From Acidobacteriota bacterium (lineage in GTDB: Bacteria > Acidobacteriota > UBA890): DNA of 5,459 nucleotides. Under the pieces are notes generated by a model. It searched no databases, was not told where the DNA came from, and was given only the letters and a program-made list of their open reading frames with translations. The DNA is taken from assembly GCA_030609765.1 (NCBI GenBank), contig JAUWTE010000244.1, positions 1-5,459 on the forward strand, given 5' to 3'. Shown piece after piece: positions 1-5,459 of the stretch. The position numbers were made by a program, and so were the translations under genes. The stretch's first letter is position 1. Every line of letters starts with the position of its first letter.

Positions 1-290
1 TATCGCGCTGGGGGACGGCCGCGGTGCTGTTCGGCTCCTTGTTGGTGTGGACAGTGGCGCCGCTCCTGCTGGCGCTAGCTTCGTTCCGCATCCGTCCACA
101 GGCGCCACGGATCCGTAAGGCACTGGTCGATGAGGAGTGGAAGGCTCTTGCCGGCGAGGAAGAGGTGGTGATGAATGCCGGGTTGGGGCAGGATGCTGAC
201 GAGAACGACAACAAGCGGGGCGCACAGGTGCAACGAACCTGGATGGTGACAGCCGCCCGTGCGATAGGTCTGGCCCGCTCTGAACGATGA
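1..290 (+). CDS. C-terminal end of a membrane protein, possibly an ABC-2/NosY-type permease (5' partial)
   Basis: The reading frame is open from the window edge (first whole codon at 3) to a TGA at 288-290, so the start lies upstream. The visible part begins with one strongly hydrophobic helix (AAVLFGSLLVWTVAPLLLAL) followed by a basic stretch (SFRIRP). This resembles how ABC-2/NosY-type permeases end: a last membrane helix, then a short Arg-rich tail. After it comes an unusually long polar tail of about 65 residues with acidic (DEEW, GEEE, DADEND) and basic patches, which is not typical of that family. The gene lies 25 bp before the cytochrome c gene on the same strand, so co-transcription is likely. 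If it is NosY-like, a nitrous-oxide-reductase-type maturation context would fit, but nothing else in the window confirms that. The alternative is any polytopic membrane protein with a cytoplasmic C-terminus. The coding call is fairly sure; the family call is weak. Confidence 0.5.
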   Translation, partial: SRWGTAAVLFGSLLVWTVAPLLLALASFRIRPQAPRIRKALVDEEWKALAGEEEVVMNAGLGQDADENDNKRGAQVQRTWMVTAARAIGLARSER

Positions 291-299
291 CCAGAATTC

Positions 300-304
300 A
301 GGAG
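300..304 (+). promoter_or_regulatory. Ribosome binding site of the cytochrome c gene
   Basis: AGGAG lies 11 bases before the ATG at 316. A second purine tract, GAAGGA at 308-313, is too close to that ATG but is 11 bases before an in-frame ATG at 325. Translation could therefore start at either codon. The 316 start is preferred because it gives the signal peptide its N-terminal Lys. Confidence 0.5.
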
Positions 305-315
305 TCAGAAGGACG

Positions 316-759
316 ATGAAAACTATGAGCATTCTCGTTATCTGTGCTGTTCTCTGTCTTGGTGGAGTTGCCTGCGGAGGTGGTGGAGGCGATGGCGGCG
401 GCGCGACAGGCGGTTCGATATCCGCTGCCGTCACCGTAACTCCGGCCATCATAGAGCGGGGGCATGAGATCTACACGATGAACTGCGTGCCCTGTCATGG
501 TCCGGGTGGCAAGGGTGATGGACCCTCCGCTGCGACTCTCAATCCGTCGCCGCGCGACCACACGGATCCGGAGTTGATGGAGAACCTGACCGACAAGAAG
601 GTTGGCCAGACGGTGCAGATGGGTGGGGTGATCAGCGGCTACCCGAACATGCCGAGCAGCCCGCACATCCGCGGCGACGACCTGGTGGCCCTGGTTGCGT
701 TCGTGCGCTCGCTGCACCGTGAGACGGTGGAGTCCGTCGATCTCGAGGACCTGCAATAG
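316..759 (+). CDS. Monohaem c-type cytochrome, probable lipoprotein
   Basis: This is a 147-residue electron-transfer protein exported to the periplasmic side. Residues 1-19 form a signal peptide with a Lys and a hydrophobic core. It ends in GGVAC, a degenerate lipobox (Gly rather than Leu/Val/Ile at -3), so lipidation at Cys20 is likely but not certain. A Gly-rich spacer (about 21-33) follows, as is common in tethered lipoproteins. The haem-binding motif CVPCH is at 57-61, followed by the class I landmark GKGDGP (65-70). The distal axial ligand is probably Met112 in GYPNMP. The last part (about 121-135) is the usual C-terminal helix (DDLVALVAFVRSLH). Size and layout match single-domain cytochromes of the cytochrome cbb3/class I type (PF13442 or PF00034). 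It sits between a membrane protein gene (25 bp upstream) and an FAD oxidoreductase gene (15 bp downstream), so it is probably part of a redox operon. Its partner cannot be read from the sequence. Confidence 0.92.
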   Translation: MKTMSILVICAVLCLGGVACGGGGGDGGGATGGSISAAVTVTPAIIERGHEIYTMNCVPCHGPGGKGDGPSAATLNPSPRDHTDPELMENLTDKKVGQTVQMGGVISGYPNMPSSPHIRGDDLVALVAFVRSLHRETVESVDLEDLQ

Positions 760-774
760 AATCTGTCCCCACAG

Positions 775-1110
775 ATGAGCACACACGACGCAGTCATCAT
801 CGGTGGGGGACCTGCGGGCTCGACCTTCGCGCGGCAGATGGTGCGTGCCGGCGGTCGCCCCGTGATCTTGGATCGGGCCCACTTCCCGCGCGTCAAGCTG
901 TGTGCCGGCTGGATTTCGCCTCCCGTCCTCGAAGCGGTCGAGCTCGATCTCGAGGCCTACCGTCAGGACCATACCCTGCAGGAGTTCCGCGGCTTCAACA
1001 TCTGGCGTCTCGGTGGCCGCGAGGTGCTGGCCGAATACGACCGCACGATCAGCTACGGCATCGTGCGCAGCGAGTTCGACGAGTACCTTCTGCGGCGTTC
1101 GGGGGCCTAG
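775..1110 (+). CDS. N-terminal fragment of the FAD oxidoreductase (ends at the premature TAG)
   Basis: If the TAG at 1108-1110 is obeyed, the product is 111 residues long. It holds only the first beta-alpha-beta unit with GGGPAG (10-15), the following acidic strand end (VILDRAHFPR) and the KLCAGW segment. The second FAD motif and the substrate domain are absent, so this piece alone is not expected to be a working flavoenzyme. It is listed separately because gene callers will report it this way. Confidence 0.6.
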   Translation: MSTHDAVIIGGGPAGSTFARQMVRAGGRPVILDRAHFPRVKLCAGWISPPVLEAVELDLEAYRQDHTLQEFRGFNIWRLGGREVLAEYDRTISYGIVRSEFDEYLLRRSGA

Positions 1111-1122
1111 GTCCATGAAGGT

Positions 1123-1944
1123 GTGGAGGACACGACGATCAGACGCGAGGGCAACGATTTGGTCGTCAACGATCGCTGGACTGCCCCGCTGCTGATCGGG
1201 GCGGGCGGACACTTTTGCCCCGTGGCCCGGTTCTTGGGTGTCAGCGCTCGAACCGAGAAGTGCCTCGTGACCCTCGAGCTCGAGCGCGAGCTTCCGGCCG
1301 ACGAGATGGCCGGCTACCGGGTCGACGCCGCATACCGCGAGCTTGCCTACTCCGACGATCTTCGCGGCTACGGATGGTGCTTCCGCAAGGGCTCTTTCAT
1401 GAACATCGGCATTGGACGCACCCAGCCGCAGAACCTCAGAGGCCACCTGGACGCATTCCTTTCTCGGCTCATCGAGAAGCAGAAGATGCCGCGAGACACC
1501 TCCTTCGCGGCCGCTGACTTCCGCGGACACGCCTACAAGCTCCACTTCGTGACGCCCCGACCCTACCTCGATGACGGGATCATCCTGATCGGCGATTCCG
1601 CCGGGCTGACGTACAACTTCAGTGGCGAGGGCATCAGGCCCGCTGTCGTGTCCGCGCGCCATGCGTTCGACGTGGTGCAAGAAGCTGAAGGCGACTATTC
1701 ACGTGCTCGTCTGGCCCCCTACCGTGAGCGGCTTCACGAGAGCTTCGGGCAGCCGGTAACGGGCTGGCGCTCGCGAGCCCTCGAGGCGCTACCGTCGTTC
1801 TGGTTTCGCTGGGCAGGGAAGGCAATGCTCGGCGTACCGCGTTGGGCTCGAGGTATTGCCGTGGACCGCATGTTCCTGCACCACAACGAGCTGAAGGAAG
1901 CGGCTCGCCCCCACCTGCTGCCCGGCAAAGACAAAAGCCTCTAG
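1123..1944 (+). CDS. C-terminal fragment of the FAD oxidoreductase (GTG start after the premature TAG)
   Basis: The first possible start after the TAG in this frame is the GTG at 1123, giving 273 residues. It has GAGGHFCPVARFLG, the catalytic/substrate domain and GDSAGL with FSGEGIRP, but lacks the N-terminal dinucleotide-binding motif. GAAGGT at 1117-1122 abuts the GTG and is too close to serve as a ribosome binding site. Independent translation is therefore doubtful. The end at 1942-1944 (TAG) is followed by the convergent MATE gene. Confidence 0.55.
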   Translation: MEDTTIRREGNDLVVNDRWTAPLLIGAGGHFCPVARFLGVSARTEKCLVTLELERELPADEMAGYRVDAAYRELAYSDDLRGYGWCFRKGSFMNIGIGRTQPQNLRGHLDAFLSRLIEKQKMPRDTSFAAADFRGHAYKLHFVTPRPYLDDGIILIGDSAGLTYNFSGEGIRPAVVSARHAFDVVQEAEGDYSRARLAPYRERLHESFGQPVTGWRSRALEALPSFWFRWAGKAMLGVPRWARGIAVDRMFLHHNELKEAARPHLLPGKDKSL

Positions 1945-2008
1945 CAGGGACTGCGGTGGAGGCGAGTTCCTGGGGCTCAGGCGCACCGACGGGCCCTGGA
2001 CCTCTCTT

Positions 2009-3376
2009 CTACTCCGCCGCGAAATACCTCTCCTTGGCATTCAATGCTGCGTGCAGCCAAAGTGAGAAGGCGCCTGATGAGATCAACCCGACCACCAGCA
2101 GCCCGACGACGAGCCCATAGAGTTGCGGTTGTCCCATCGCCGTGGCGAGTCGAACGCCGGCCCAGGCGGTCGGCAGGGTGAGCACGAGGTAGCGGATCAA
2201 GGCCATGGCCAGGCCGGGTCGCCCGCGCCCCATGCCTTCGAATACGGGCCGCACCAGCAAGAACGGCGCCGTAGCAAGCGTGGCTATGGGTACCAGGCGA
2301 AGGGCGAAGGTGGCGTACTCGGCCGACAGCGGCGTCTCGGCCAGCCAGTGCGCCAGGGTGGGCGCGGAGAAGTACACGGCAGGCCCGACGATGCCAAGCG
2401 TGTAGACGATCGAGACGGTGCCGATCTCCCTCAGACCGCGCCGCATACCGGCTACATCGCGCTCGCCCATGCGCCTGGCGGAGAAAGGCAGGAGAGCGAC
2501 GCTCGCCGCGATGATCGGATTGATCGCGAACATCACCACCCGGTAGTAAATCGAATAGGCGGCGATCGCAGCCGTGGCGTTATCCATGGTGGCGATGATG
2601 ACGTTGATCACGGCTGTTTCCGCCGCCATCAGGGTGAAGGTCAGCGACGCAGGCACGGCCAGCGACAGGATCGCCCGGTAGGGGTGGGGATCGGCGGTGC
2701 GGTCATCGTCCTCCGCTTCGGCGATTCTGCGCCGCTCGTGGACGGAGGCTCGATGCAGGGCATAGGCGAGGCCTGCTACGCGGCCGATGATTGTGGAAAG
2801 CGCGATTCCGAAGATGCCCCAATGGAAGACGAACAGAAAGACCGTGTTGAGCACCAGATTGGCGACGTTCGACCAGATGCCCGCCCACATGGTCGAGCGC
2901 GTGTCCTGGTGGGCCTTGACGACGGAGTCGGGGATTACCGACCAGAACATCGTGAAGGCGGAGCCGCCGATCAGCACCGAGCCATAGATCCTGAAGCTCT
3001 GGTAAACGTCCTCCTCCAGCCCCATACGGGGTGCCGCAAACCAGATCGCCGCGCCCAACAGGAGAAAGAACGGCGAGGCGATCAGAACGAGAATCCAAGT
3101 GACCTTCAGGTACTGCTCGATCTTGCGCCCCTCACGGGCGCCCATGCTACGCGACAAGCACGAAGTCAGACCCGTGGACAGCCCTACCCACAGGGCGATC
3201 ATCAAGAACTCGAACGGCAGCGACAGCCCGATGGCGCCGACCGCTGCATCCCCGATCGTTGCCGCGTAGATCGTGTCGACAAACGTAAACGCCGCGCGCA
3301 TGAGGAACGACACCACGAGGGGTGCCGACATGCGAAGCACAGACGGGTAAGGCTGGCTGGATTCTGGCGGTGCCAT
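2009..3376 (-). CDS. MATE family efflux transporter
   Basis: This 455-residue inner-membrane protein is of normal MATE length, with about twelve hydrophobic segments in two homologous halves. MatE domain 1 spans about residues 15-205 and domain 2 about 235-440, joined by a charged loop (about 209-233, RRRIAEAEDDD). The N-terminal half shows the family pattern FVDTIYAATIGDAAVGAIG with Asp34, and further on SMGAREG at a typical cytoplasmic loop. The second half repeats the layout with FSARRMGERD. MATE proteins export cationic drugs, toxins or metabolites in exchange for Na+ or H+; the substrate cannot be predicted from sequence. The start ATG at 3374-3376 is the first possible in frame, since a TGA lies five codons upstream. 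There is no clear Shine-Dalgarno. It is divergent from the guanidino-enzyme/senB operon and convergent with the oxidoreductase. A role in exporting the product of the divergent operon is possible but only positional. Confidence 0.93.
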   Translation of the reverse strand: MAPPESSQPYPSVLRMSAPLVVSFLMRAAFTFVDTIYAATIGDAAVGAIGLSLPFEFLMIALWVGLSTGLTSCLSRSMGAREGRKIEQYLKVTWILVLIASPFFLLLGAAIWFAAPRMGLEEDVYQSFRIYGSVLIGGSAFTMFWSVIPDSVVKAHQDTRSTMWAGIWSNVANLVLNTVFLFVFHWGIFGIALSTIIGRVAGLAYALHRASVHERRRIAEAEDDDRTADPHPYRAILSLAVPASLTFTLMAAETAVINVIIATMDNATAAIAAYSIYYRVVMFAINPIIAASVALLPFSARRMGERDVAGMRRGLREIGTVSIVYTLGIVGPAVYFSAPTLAHWLAETPLSAEYATFALRLVPIATLATAPFLLVRPVFEGMGRGRPGLAMALIRYLVLTLPTAWAGVRLATAMGQPQLYGLVVGLLVVGLISSGAFSLWLHAALNAKERYFAAE

Positions 3377-3413
3377 ATGGAGATCGATTCAGAGTGCTGG
3401 GGTGGGAGGGGGG

Positions 3414-3419
3414 ATTGTA
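3414..3419 (-). promoter_or_regulatory. Candidate -10 box for the MATE gene
   Basis: On the minus strand this reads TACAAT, one mismatch from the sigma70 -10 consensus. It would start transcription roughly 30 bases before the MATE ATG. No convincing -35 box sits 16-18 bases upstream. In a gap of about 94 bp between divergent genes a promoter must exist, so this is a reasonable but unproven placement. Confidence 0.3.
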
Positions 3420-3452
3420 ACCGCATGCGCGGGCTGCTGCCGACCGCCGGTG

Positions 3453-3461
3453 TGGTATACC
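3453..3461 (+). promoter_or_regulatory. Candidate extended -10 box for the guanidino-enzyme/senB operon
   Basis: The bases TGGTATACC form an extended -10 (TGn then TATACC, two mismatches from TATAAT). The transcript would begin near 3468, only about three bases before the ATG at 3471. That ATG has no Shine-Dalgarno, so a leaderless or nearly leaderless mRNA is suggested. No good -35 is seen, which extended -10 promoters can tolerate. Confidence 0.3.
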
Positions 3462-3470
3462 TTCAGAACC

Positions 3471-4349
3471 ATGGAATTCGGGGGCCACAGCGAAATAGAA
3501 CCCATCCGACGGTTACTGCTCAAGCACTGTCGAGAGGGCTTTGTCAGCCAGCAGAAAATCGACGGCGAAGCCGGCATCCTCAACTACTCCGGTGTGCCCG
3601 ATTTCGAGGCGGCGCTGCGCGAATACGATGCCTTCGTAGAGTTGTTGAACCGGTTTGGTCTCGAGGTCGAGATGCTTGGCGCTCACGACGACACCACTCT
3701 CGATTCCATCTATGTTCACGATCCGATCGTCATCAGCAATCGAGGAGCCGTGCTCTGCCAAATGGGCAAACCGGAGCGCGGGCAAGAGCCTGAGGCTATT
3801 GCAGCCTACCTCAGTGAGCTGGGGATCCCCGTGCTCGGCTCAATCAAGGGGGAGGGTCGTCTCGAAGGGGGTGACTTGGTCTGGCTCGGCGATCGAGTTG
3901 CGGCTGTTGGCGAAGGCTATCGCACCAACGCCGAAGGCATACGGCAGCTCAGGCAGCTTCTTGGCGAGGCAATCGACGATCTCATTGTGGTTCCCCTGCC
4001 GCATTGGGATGGCCCCGCCGATGTGCTCCACTTGATGTCGCTGGTGAGCCCCATCGATTCTGATCTTCTTCTGGTCTATTCGCCCCTCCTTCCCGTGCCT
4101 TTTCGCCAGGGGCTGGTGTCTCAGGGAATGGAGCTCGTCGAAGTTCCCGATGAAGAGTTCGCAACAATGGGATGCAACGTTTTGGCGGTGGCGCCTCGCC
4201 GGTGCATCATGTTGGAAGGGAACCCGACGACTCAACAGAGGCTCACAAGTGCGGGCGCCGAAGTGCTGACCTATACGGGTACCGAGATTTCACTGAAGGG
4301 CCAGGGTGGGCCGACGTGTCTCACCCGCCCCTTGCACCGTGCGCCATGA
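3471..4349 (+). CDS. Arginine deiminase/dimethylargininase-family guanidino-modifying enzyme
   Basis: This 292-residue cytoplasmic enzyme belongs to the pentein superfamily (amidinotransferase/DDAH/arginine deiminase, PF02274 or PF19420). Members attack a guanidinium carbon with a catalytic Cys, either hydrolysing it (arginine to citrulline, methylarginine to citrulline) or transferring the amidino group. Visible landmarks are FGGHSE near the start, IYVHDP with Asp84, GRLEGGDLVWLGD with Glu132, GYRTN (149-153), VLHLMSLVSPID with His187, GCNVLA (234-239), and GGPTCLTRPLHR with the nucleophile Cys283, nine residues from the end. All four core active-site positions are present, so it should be active, but the exact substrate is not determined. 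The ATG at 3471 is chosen over an upstream in-frame GTG at 3402 because family similarity starts at MEFGGHSE and the extension would run over the likely promoter. Its TGA overlaps the senB ATG in the sequence ATGA, so the two are translationally coupled. Confidence 0.85.
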   Translation: MEFGGHSEIEPIRRLLLKHCREGFVSQQKIDGEAGILNYSGVPDFEAALREYDAFVELLNRFGLEVEMLGAHDDTTLDSIYVHDPIVISNRGAVLCQMGKPERGQEPEAIAAYLSELGIPVLGSIKGEGRLEGGDLVWLGDRVAAVGEGYRTNAEGIRQLRQLLGEAIDDLIVVPLPHWDGPADVLHLMSLVSPIDSDLLLVYSPLLPVPFRQGLVSQGMELVEVPDEEFATMGCNVLAVAPRRCIMLEGNPTTQQRLTSAGAEVLTYTGTEISLKGQGGPTCLTRPLHRAP

Positions 4350-5308
4350 TGATCCTGCTCGTAGCGCCCGACCCGGCCAGCTCGCCCAAGGGGCGAGCTG
4401 TAACGGCCGAGCGCTGGTCCGAGTTGCTGACCGACCTCGGCCACGACGTCTTGGCGGTTTCCGAAACCGACGGCCAGTCCGGCGATGTCCTGGTGGCGCT
4501 CAACGCGGTGCGCAGCGCCAAGGCGATCGAGGATTTTCGCGTCCAGCGGCCCGATGCACCCGTCGTGTTGGCTCTTTCGGGTCCCGATATCTACGGCTAC
4601 GGGGATCCGTTCGGTGACCTCGAGCGCGACCTCGCCGTCAAGGCCATGGACGCGGCCTCGTGCCTGGTGGTATTTCAACCCGGGTCCGCGGAGGTTGTTC
4701 CCGAGAGATTGCGACCGAAGGTCAAAGTGATCTACCCATCGGCAACGGTCAGCGGGGATGGCGAGGAGGGGCAGGTCCCTGGATTCGATGTCTGTGTCGT
4801 CGGAGATCTCCGGCCGTTCAAGGACCCGTTCCGTACCGCCCTGGCCGCTCGCCGGCTACCTGCGACTTCGGCCGTGCGCGTGCTGCATCTCGGCAGGGTG
4901 CCTTCTGAGGCGGTCGCCGAGCGAGCCGTCACCGAAGAGAAGGTGAACCGGCGTTATAGCTGGCTGGGCGAATTGTCGCATGATGAGGCCTTGCGCCTGA
5001 TGGCACGTTGCAGGCTTCTGGTGATTTCCTCGCAGTACGAGGGGGGAGCGAATGTCATTGCTGAGGCGATCGTTGCCGGATTGCCGATTCTAGCTTCGGA
5101 GATTCCCGGTAACATCGGCATTCTCGGGCGTGACTATGCCGGCTACTTCCCAGTTGAGGACACCGAGGCGCTGGCTGCCTTGATGGAGAAGGCTGAAGAC
5201 GACACAGGCTTCTACGCACAGCTCAGCGAGCAGTGCCAGGCAATCAGGGTCATGGTGGACCCTGCCCGGGAATCGCGAGCCTGGCGGGAGATCCTCGACT
5301 CGCTTTAG
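4346..5308 (+). CDS. senB: SenB-like selenosugar synthase (GT4-like glycosyltransferase, TIGR04348 family)
   Basis: This 320-residue GT-B glycosyltransferase is shorter than most GT4 enzymes and of the length expected for SenB. In selenoneine biosynthesis SenB joins selenophosphate to the sugar of a UDP-sugar (UDP-GlcNAc or UDP-glucose), giving a 1-selenosugar that SenA uses to selenylate hercynine. Recognisable family blocks are the N-terminal ILLVAPDPASSPKGRAVTAE, DVLVALNAVRSA (48-59), LSGPDIY (78-84), KVIYPSA (127-133), CVVGDLRPFKDPFRTALAAR (150-169) and YSWLGEL (204-210). The GT4 E-x7-E motif is EGGANVIAE (Glu232, Glu240), followed by SEIPGNIGILG (251-261) and YFPVEDTEALA. There is no signal peptide or membrane helix, so it is cytoplasmic. 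The start is set by the ATGA overlap with the upstream gene; the ATG at 4349 is an alternative one codon on. No senA (EgtB-like) or senC (SelD-like) gene is adjacent in the window. Family identity is from recall of the pattern; the reaction in this organism is inferred. Confidence 0.83.
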   Translation: MMILLVAPDPASSPKGRAVTAERWSELLTDLGHDVLAVSETDGQSGDVLVALNAVRSAKAIEDFRVQRPDAPVVLALSGPDIYGYGDPFGDLERDLAVKAMDAASCLVVFQPGSAEVVPERLRPKVKVIYPSATVSGDGEEGQVPGFDVCVVGDLRPFKDPFRTALAARRLPATSAVRVLHLGRVPSEAVAERAVTEEKVNRRYSWLGELSHDEALRLMARCRLLVISSQYEGGANVIAEAIVAGLPILASEIPGNIGILGRDYAGYFPVEDTEALAALMEKAEDDTGFYAQLSEQCQAIRVMVDPARESRAWREILDSL

Positions 5309-5340
5309 GCGCCCCCGGCCTCGATGTCCCTTCGAGATCA

Positions 5341-5459
5341 TTAGCCTTCCTTACGGCGGGTGAGGATCCATCCGTAGATGGCCGCGTTTAGAACTAAGAC
5401 CGCGATGCCGAGGCTGATCTGGGTACTTCGGGTGAGTCCCGGGGGGTAGATGACGGGGA
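5341..5459 (-). CDS. C-terminal end of a DUF2784-like membrane protein (5' partial)
   Basis: Read on the minus strand from the window edge, the frame is open for 38 residues to a TAA (complement of 5341-5343). The peptide has YPPGLTR followed by one hydrophobic helix containing IAVLVLNAAIYGW and a basic end (TRRKEG). The pattern YPxGLTR, then Q, LG, VL, N and Y in the last helix matches how DUF2784 proteins end. These are small membrane proteins with no known function. The gene is convergent with senB, with 32 bp between them. The partial length limits the confidence. Confidence 0.65.
   Translation of the reverse strand, partial: PVIYPPGLTRSTQISLGIAVLVLNAAIYGWILTRRKEG

Larger units (their letters stand above)
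775..1944 (+). pseudogene. Geranylgeranyl-reductase-like FAD-dependent oxidoreductase interrupted by an in-frame TAG
   Basis: The whole stretch reads in one frame as a single flavoprotein of 389 codons plus stop, with one TAG at 1108-1110 (codon 112). Both sides belong to the same family. Before the stop are the Rossmann FAD motif GGGPAG (residues 10-15), KLCAGW, and a segment ending LLRRSGA. After it come VHEGV, the GAGGHFCPVARFLG block, and the FAD ribityl-binding GDSAGL (273-278, counted through the stop) with FSGEGIRPAV. Homologues of the geranylgeranyl reductase/NAD(P)/FAD-dependent oxidoreductase family are about 380-400 residues long, so nothing else is missing. These enzymes reduce isoprenoid double bonds or oxidise/reduce small substrates; the substrate here is unknown. 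A CAG (Gln), AAG or GAG codon changed to TAG would explain it. The lack of any other lesion points to a very recent mutation, a sequencing error, or readthrough. The start ATG has no clear Shine-Dalgarno and follows the cytochrome gene by 15 bp. Confidence 0.85.

Noticed and set aside
75..452. Minus-strand frame with a Pro-rich stretch (PPPSPPPPP)
   Set aside because: The Pro run is just the complement of the Gly-rich linker codons of the cytochrome lipoprotein.
1108..1110. Pyrrolysine-type recoding of the TAG as the default explanation
   Set aside because: TAG ends four of the seven genes in the window, including this same gene, and no downstream recoding element is evident. Mutation or sequence error is simpler.
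298..1680. Minus-strand open frame of 460 codons opposite the cytochrome c and oxidoreductase genes
   Set aside because: It has no recognisable motifs and is antisense to two well-supported genes. High GC removes stops on the opposite strand.
1968..2000. Possible bidirectional terminator between the convergent oxidoreductase and MATE genes (arms TCCTGGG and CCCTGGA)
   Set aside because: The arms contain a mismatch, the loop is about 19 bases, and no T-run follows. Too weak to call.
3402..3470. Upstream GTG start extending the guanidino enzyme by 23 residues
   Set aside because: The extension is Cys- and Gly-rich, unlike the family, and overlaps the candidate promoters. Family similarity starts at the ATG at 3471.
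2123..3793. Very long plus-strand open frame (556 codons) running antisense through the MATE gene and into the guanidino-enzyme gene
   Set aside because: The translation is dominated by Arg, Gly, His, Gln and Asp with no domain pattern, and it lies opposite a clear transporter. It is the usual GC-rich antisense shadow.
5320..5336. Small hairpin CTCGA/TCGAG between senB and the DUF2784-like gene
   Set aside because: Only five base pairs with a seven-base loop and no T-run. It could help end transcription but is not supported enough.

Overview
The window is GC-rich and densely coded, with intergenic gaps of roughly 15 to 95 bases. It suggests a Gram-negative bacterium with a high-GC genome, possibly an environmental or metagenomic lineage such as Myxococcota, Acidobacteriota or a related group. 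Lineage is inferred only from composition and gene families; no rRNA, tRNA or marker gene is present. I saw no RNA genes, CRISPR arrays or insertion sequences.

Left part (1-1944, + strand): the 3' end of a membrane protein, probably an ABC-2/NosY-type permease, is followed by a small lipoprotein-like monohaem cytochrome c. Next comes a geranylgeranyl-reductase-like FAD oxidoreductase. The three are closely spaced and co-directional, so they look like one transcription unit with a redox theme. The oxidoreductase reads perfectly in one frame from 775 to 1944 except for a single in-frame TAG at 1108-1110, so as written it is a broken gene.

Middle (2009-3376, - strand): a complete MATE-family multidrug/toxin exporter, convergent with the oxidoreductase. 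It is divergent from the next operon across a gap of about 94 bp that must hold both promoters.

Right part (3471-5308, + strand): a two-gene operon. The first gene is an arginine deiminase/dimethylargininase-type guanidino-modifying enzyme with Asp, Glu, His and Cys active-site candidates in place. Its stop codon overlaps by 4 bp (ATGA) the start of a short GT4-like glycosyltransferase. I recognise the latter as the SenB family (TIGR04348), the selenosugar synthase of selenoneine biosynthesis. The usual partners senA (EgtB-like) and senC (SelD-like) are not adjacent: a divergent MATE gene lies on one side and the tail of a convergent DUF2784 membrane protein gene on the other. The pairing of a SenB-type enzyme with a guanidino-group hydrolase or amidinotransferase, next to an exporter, is the most interesting feature of the window. 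It may mark a selenium or sulfur sugar pathway different from the canonical senABC one.

Stop codons of the seven genes: TAG four times, TGA twice, TAA once. TAG is therefore an ordinary terminator here, which argues against genome-wide TAG recoding as the explanation for the interrupted oxidoreductase.
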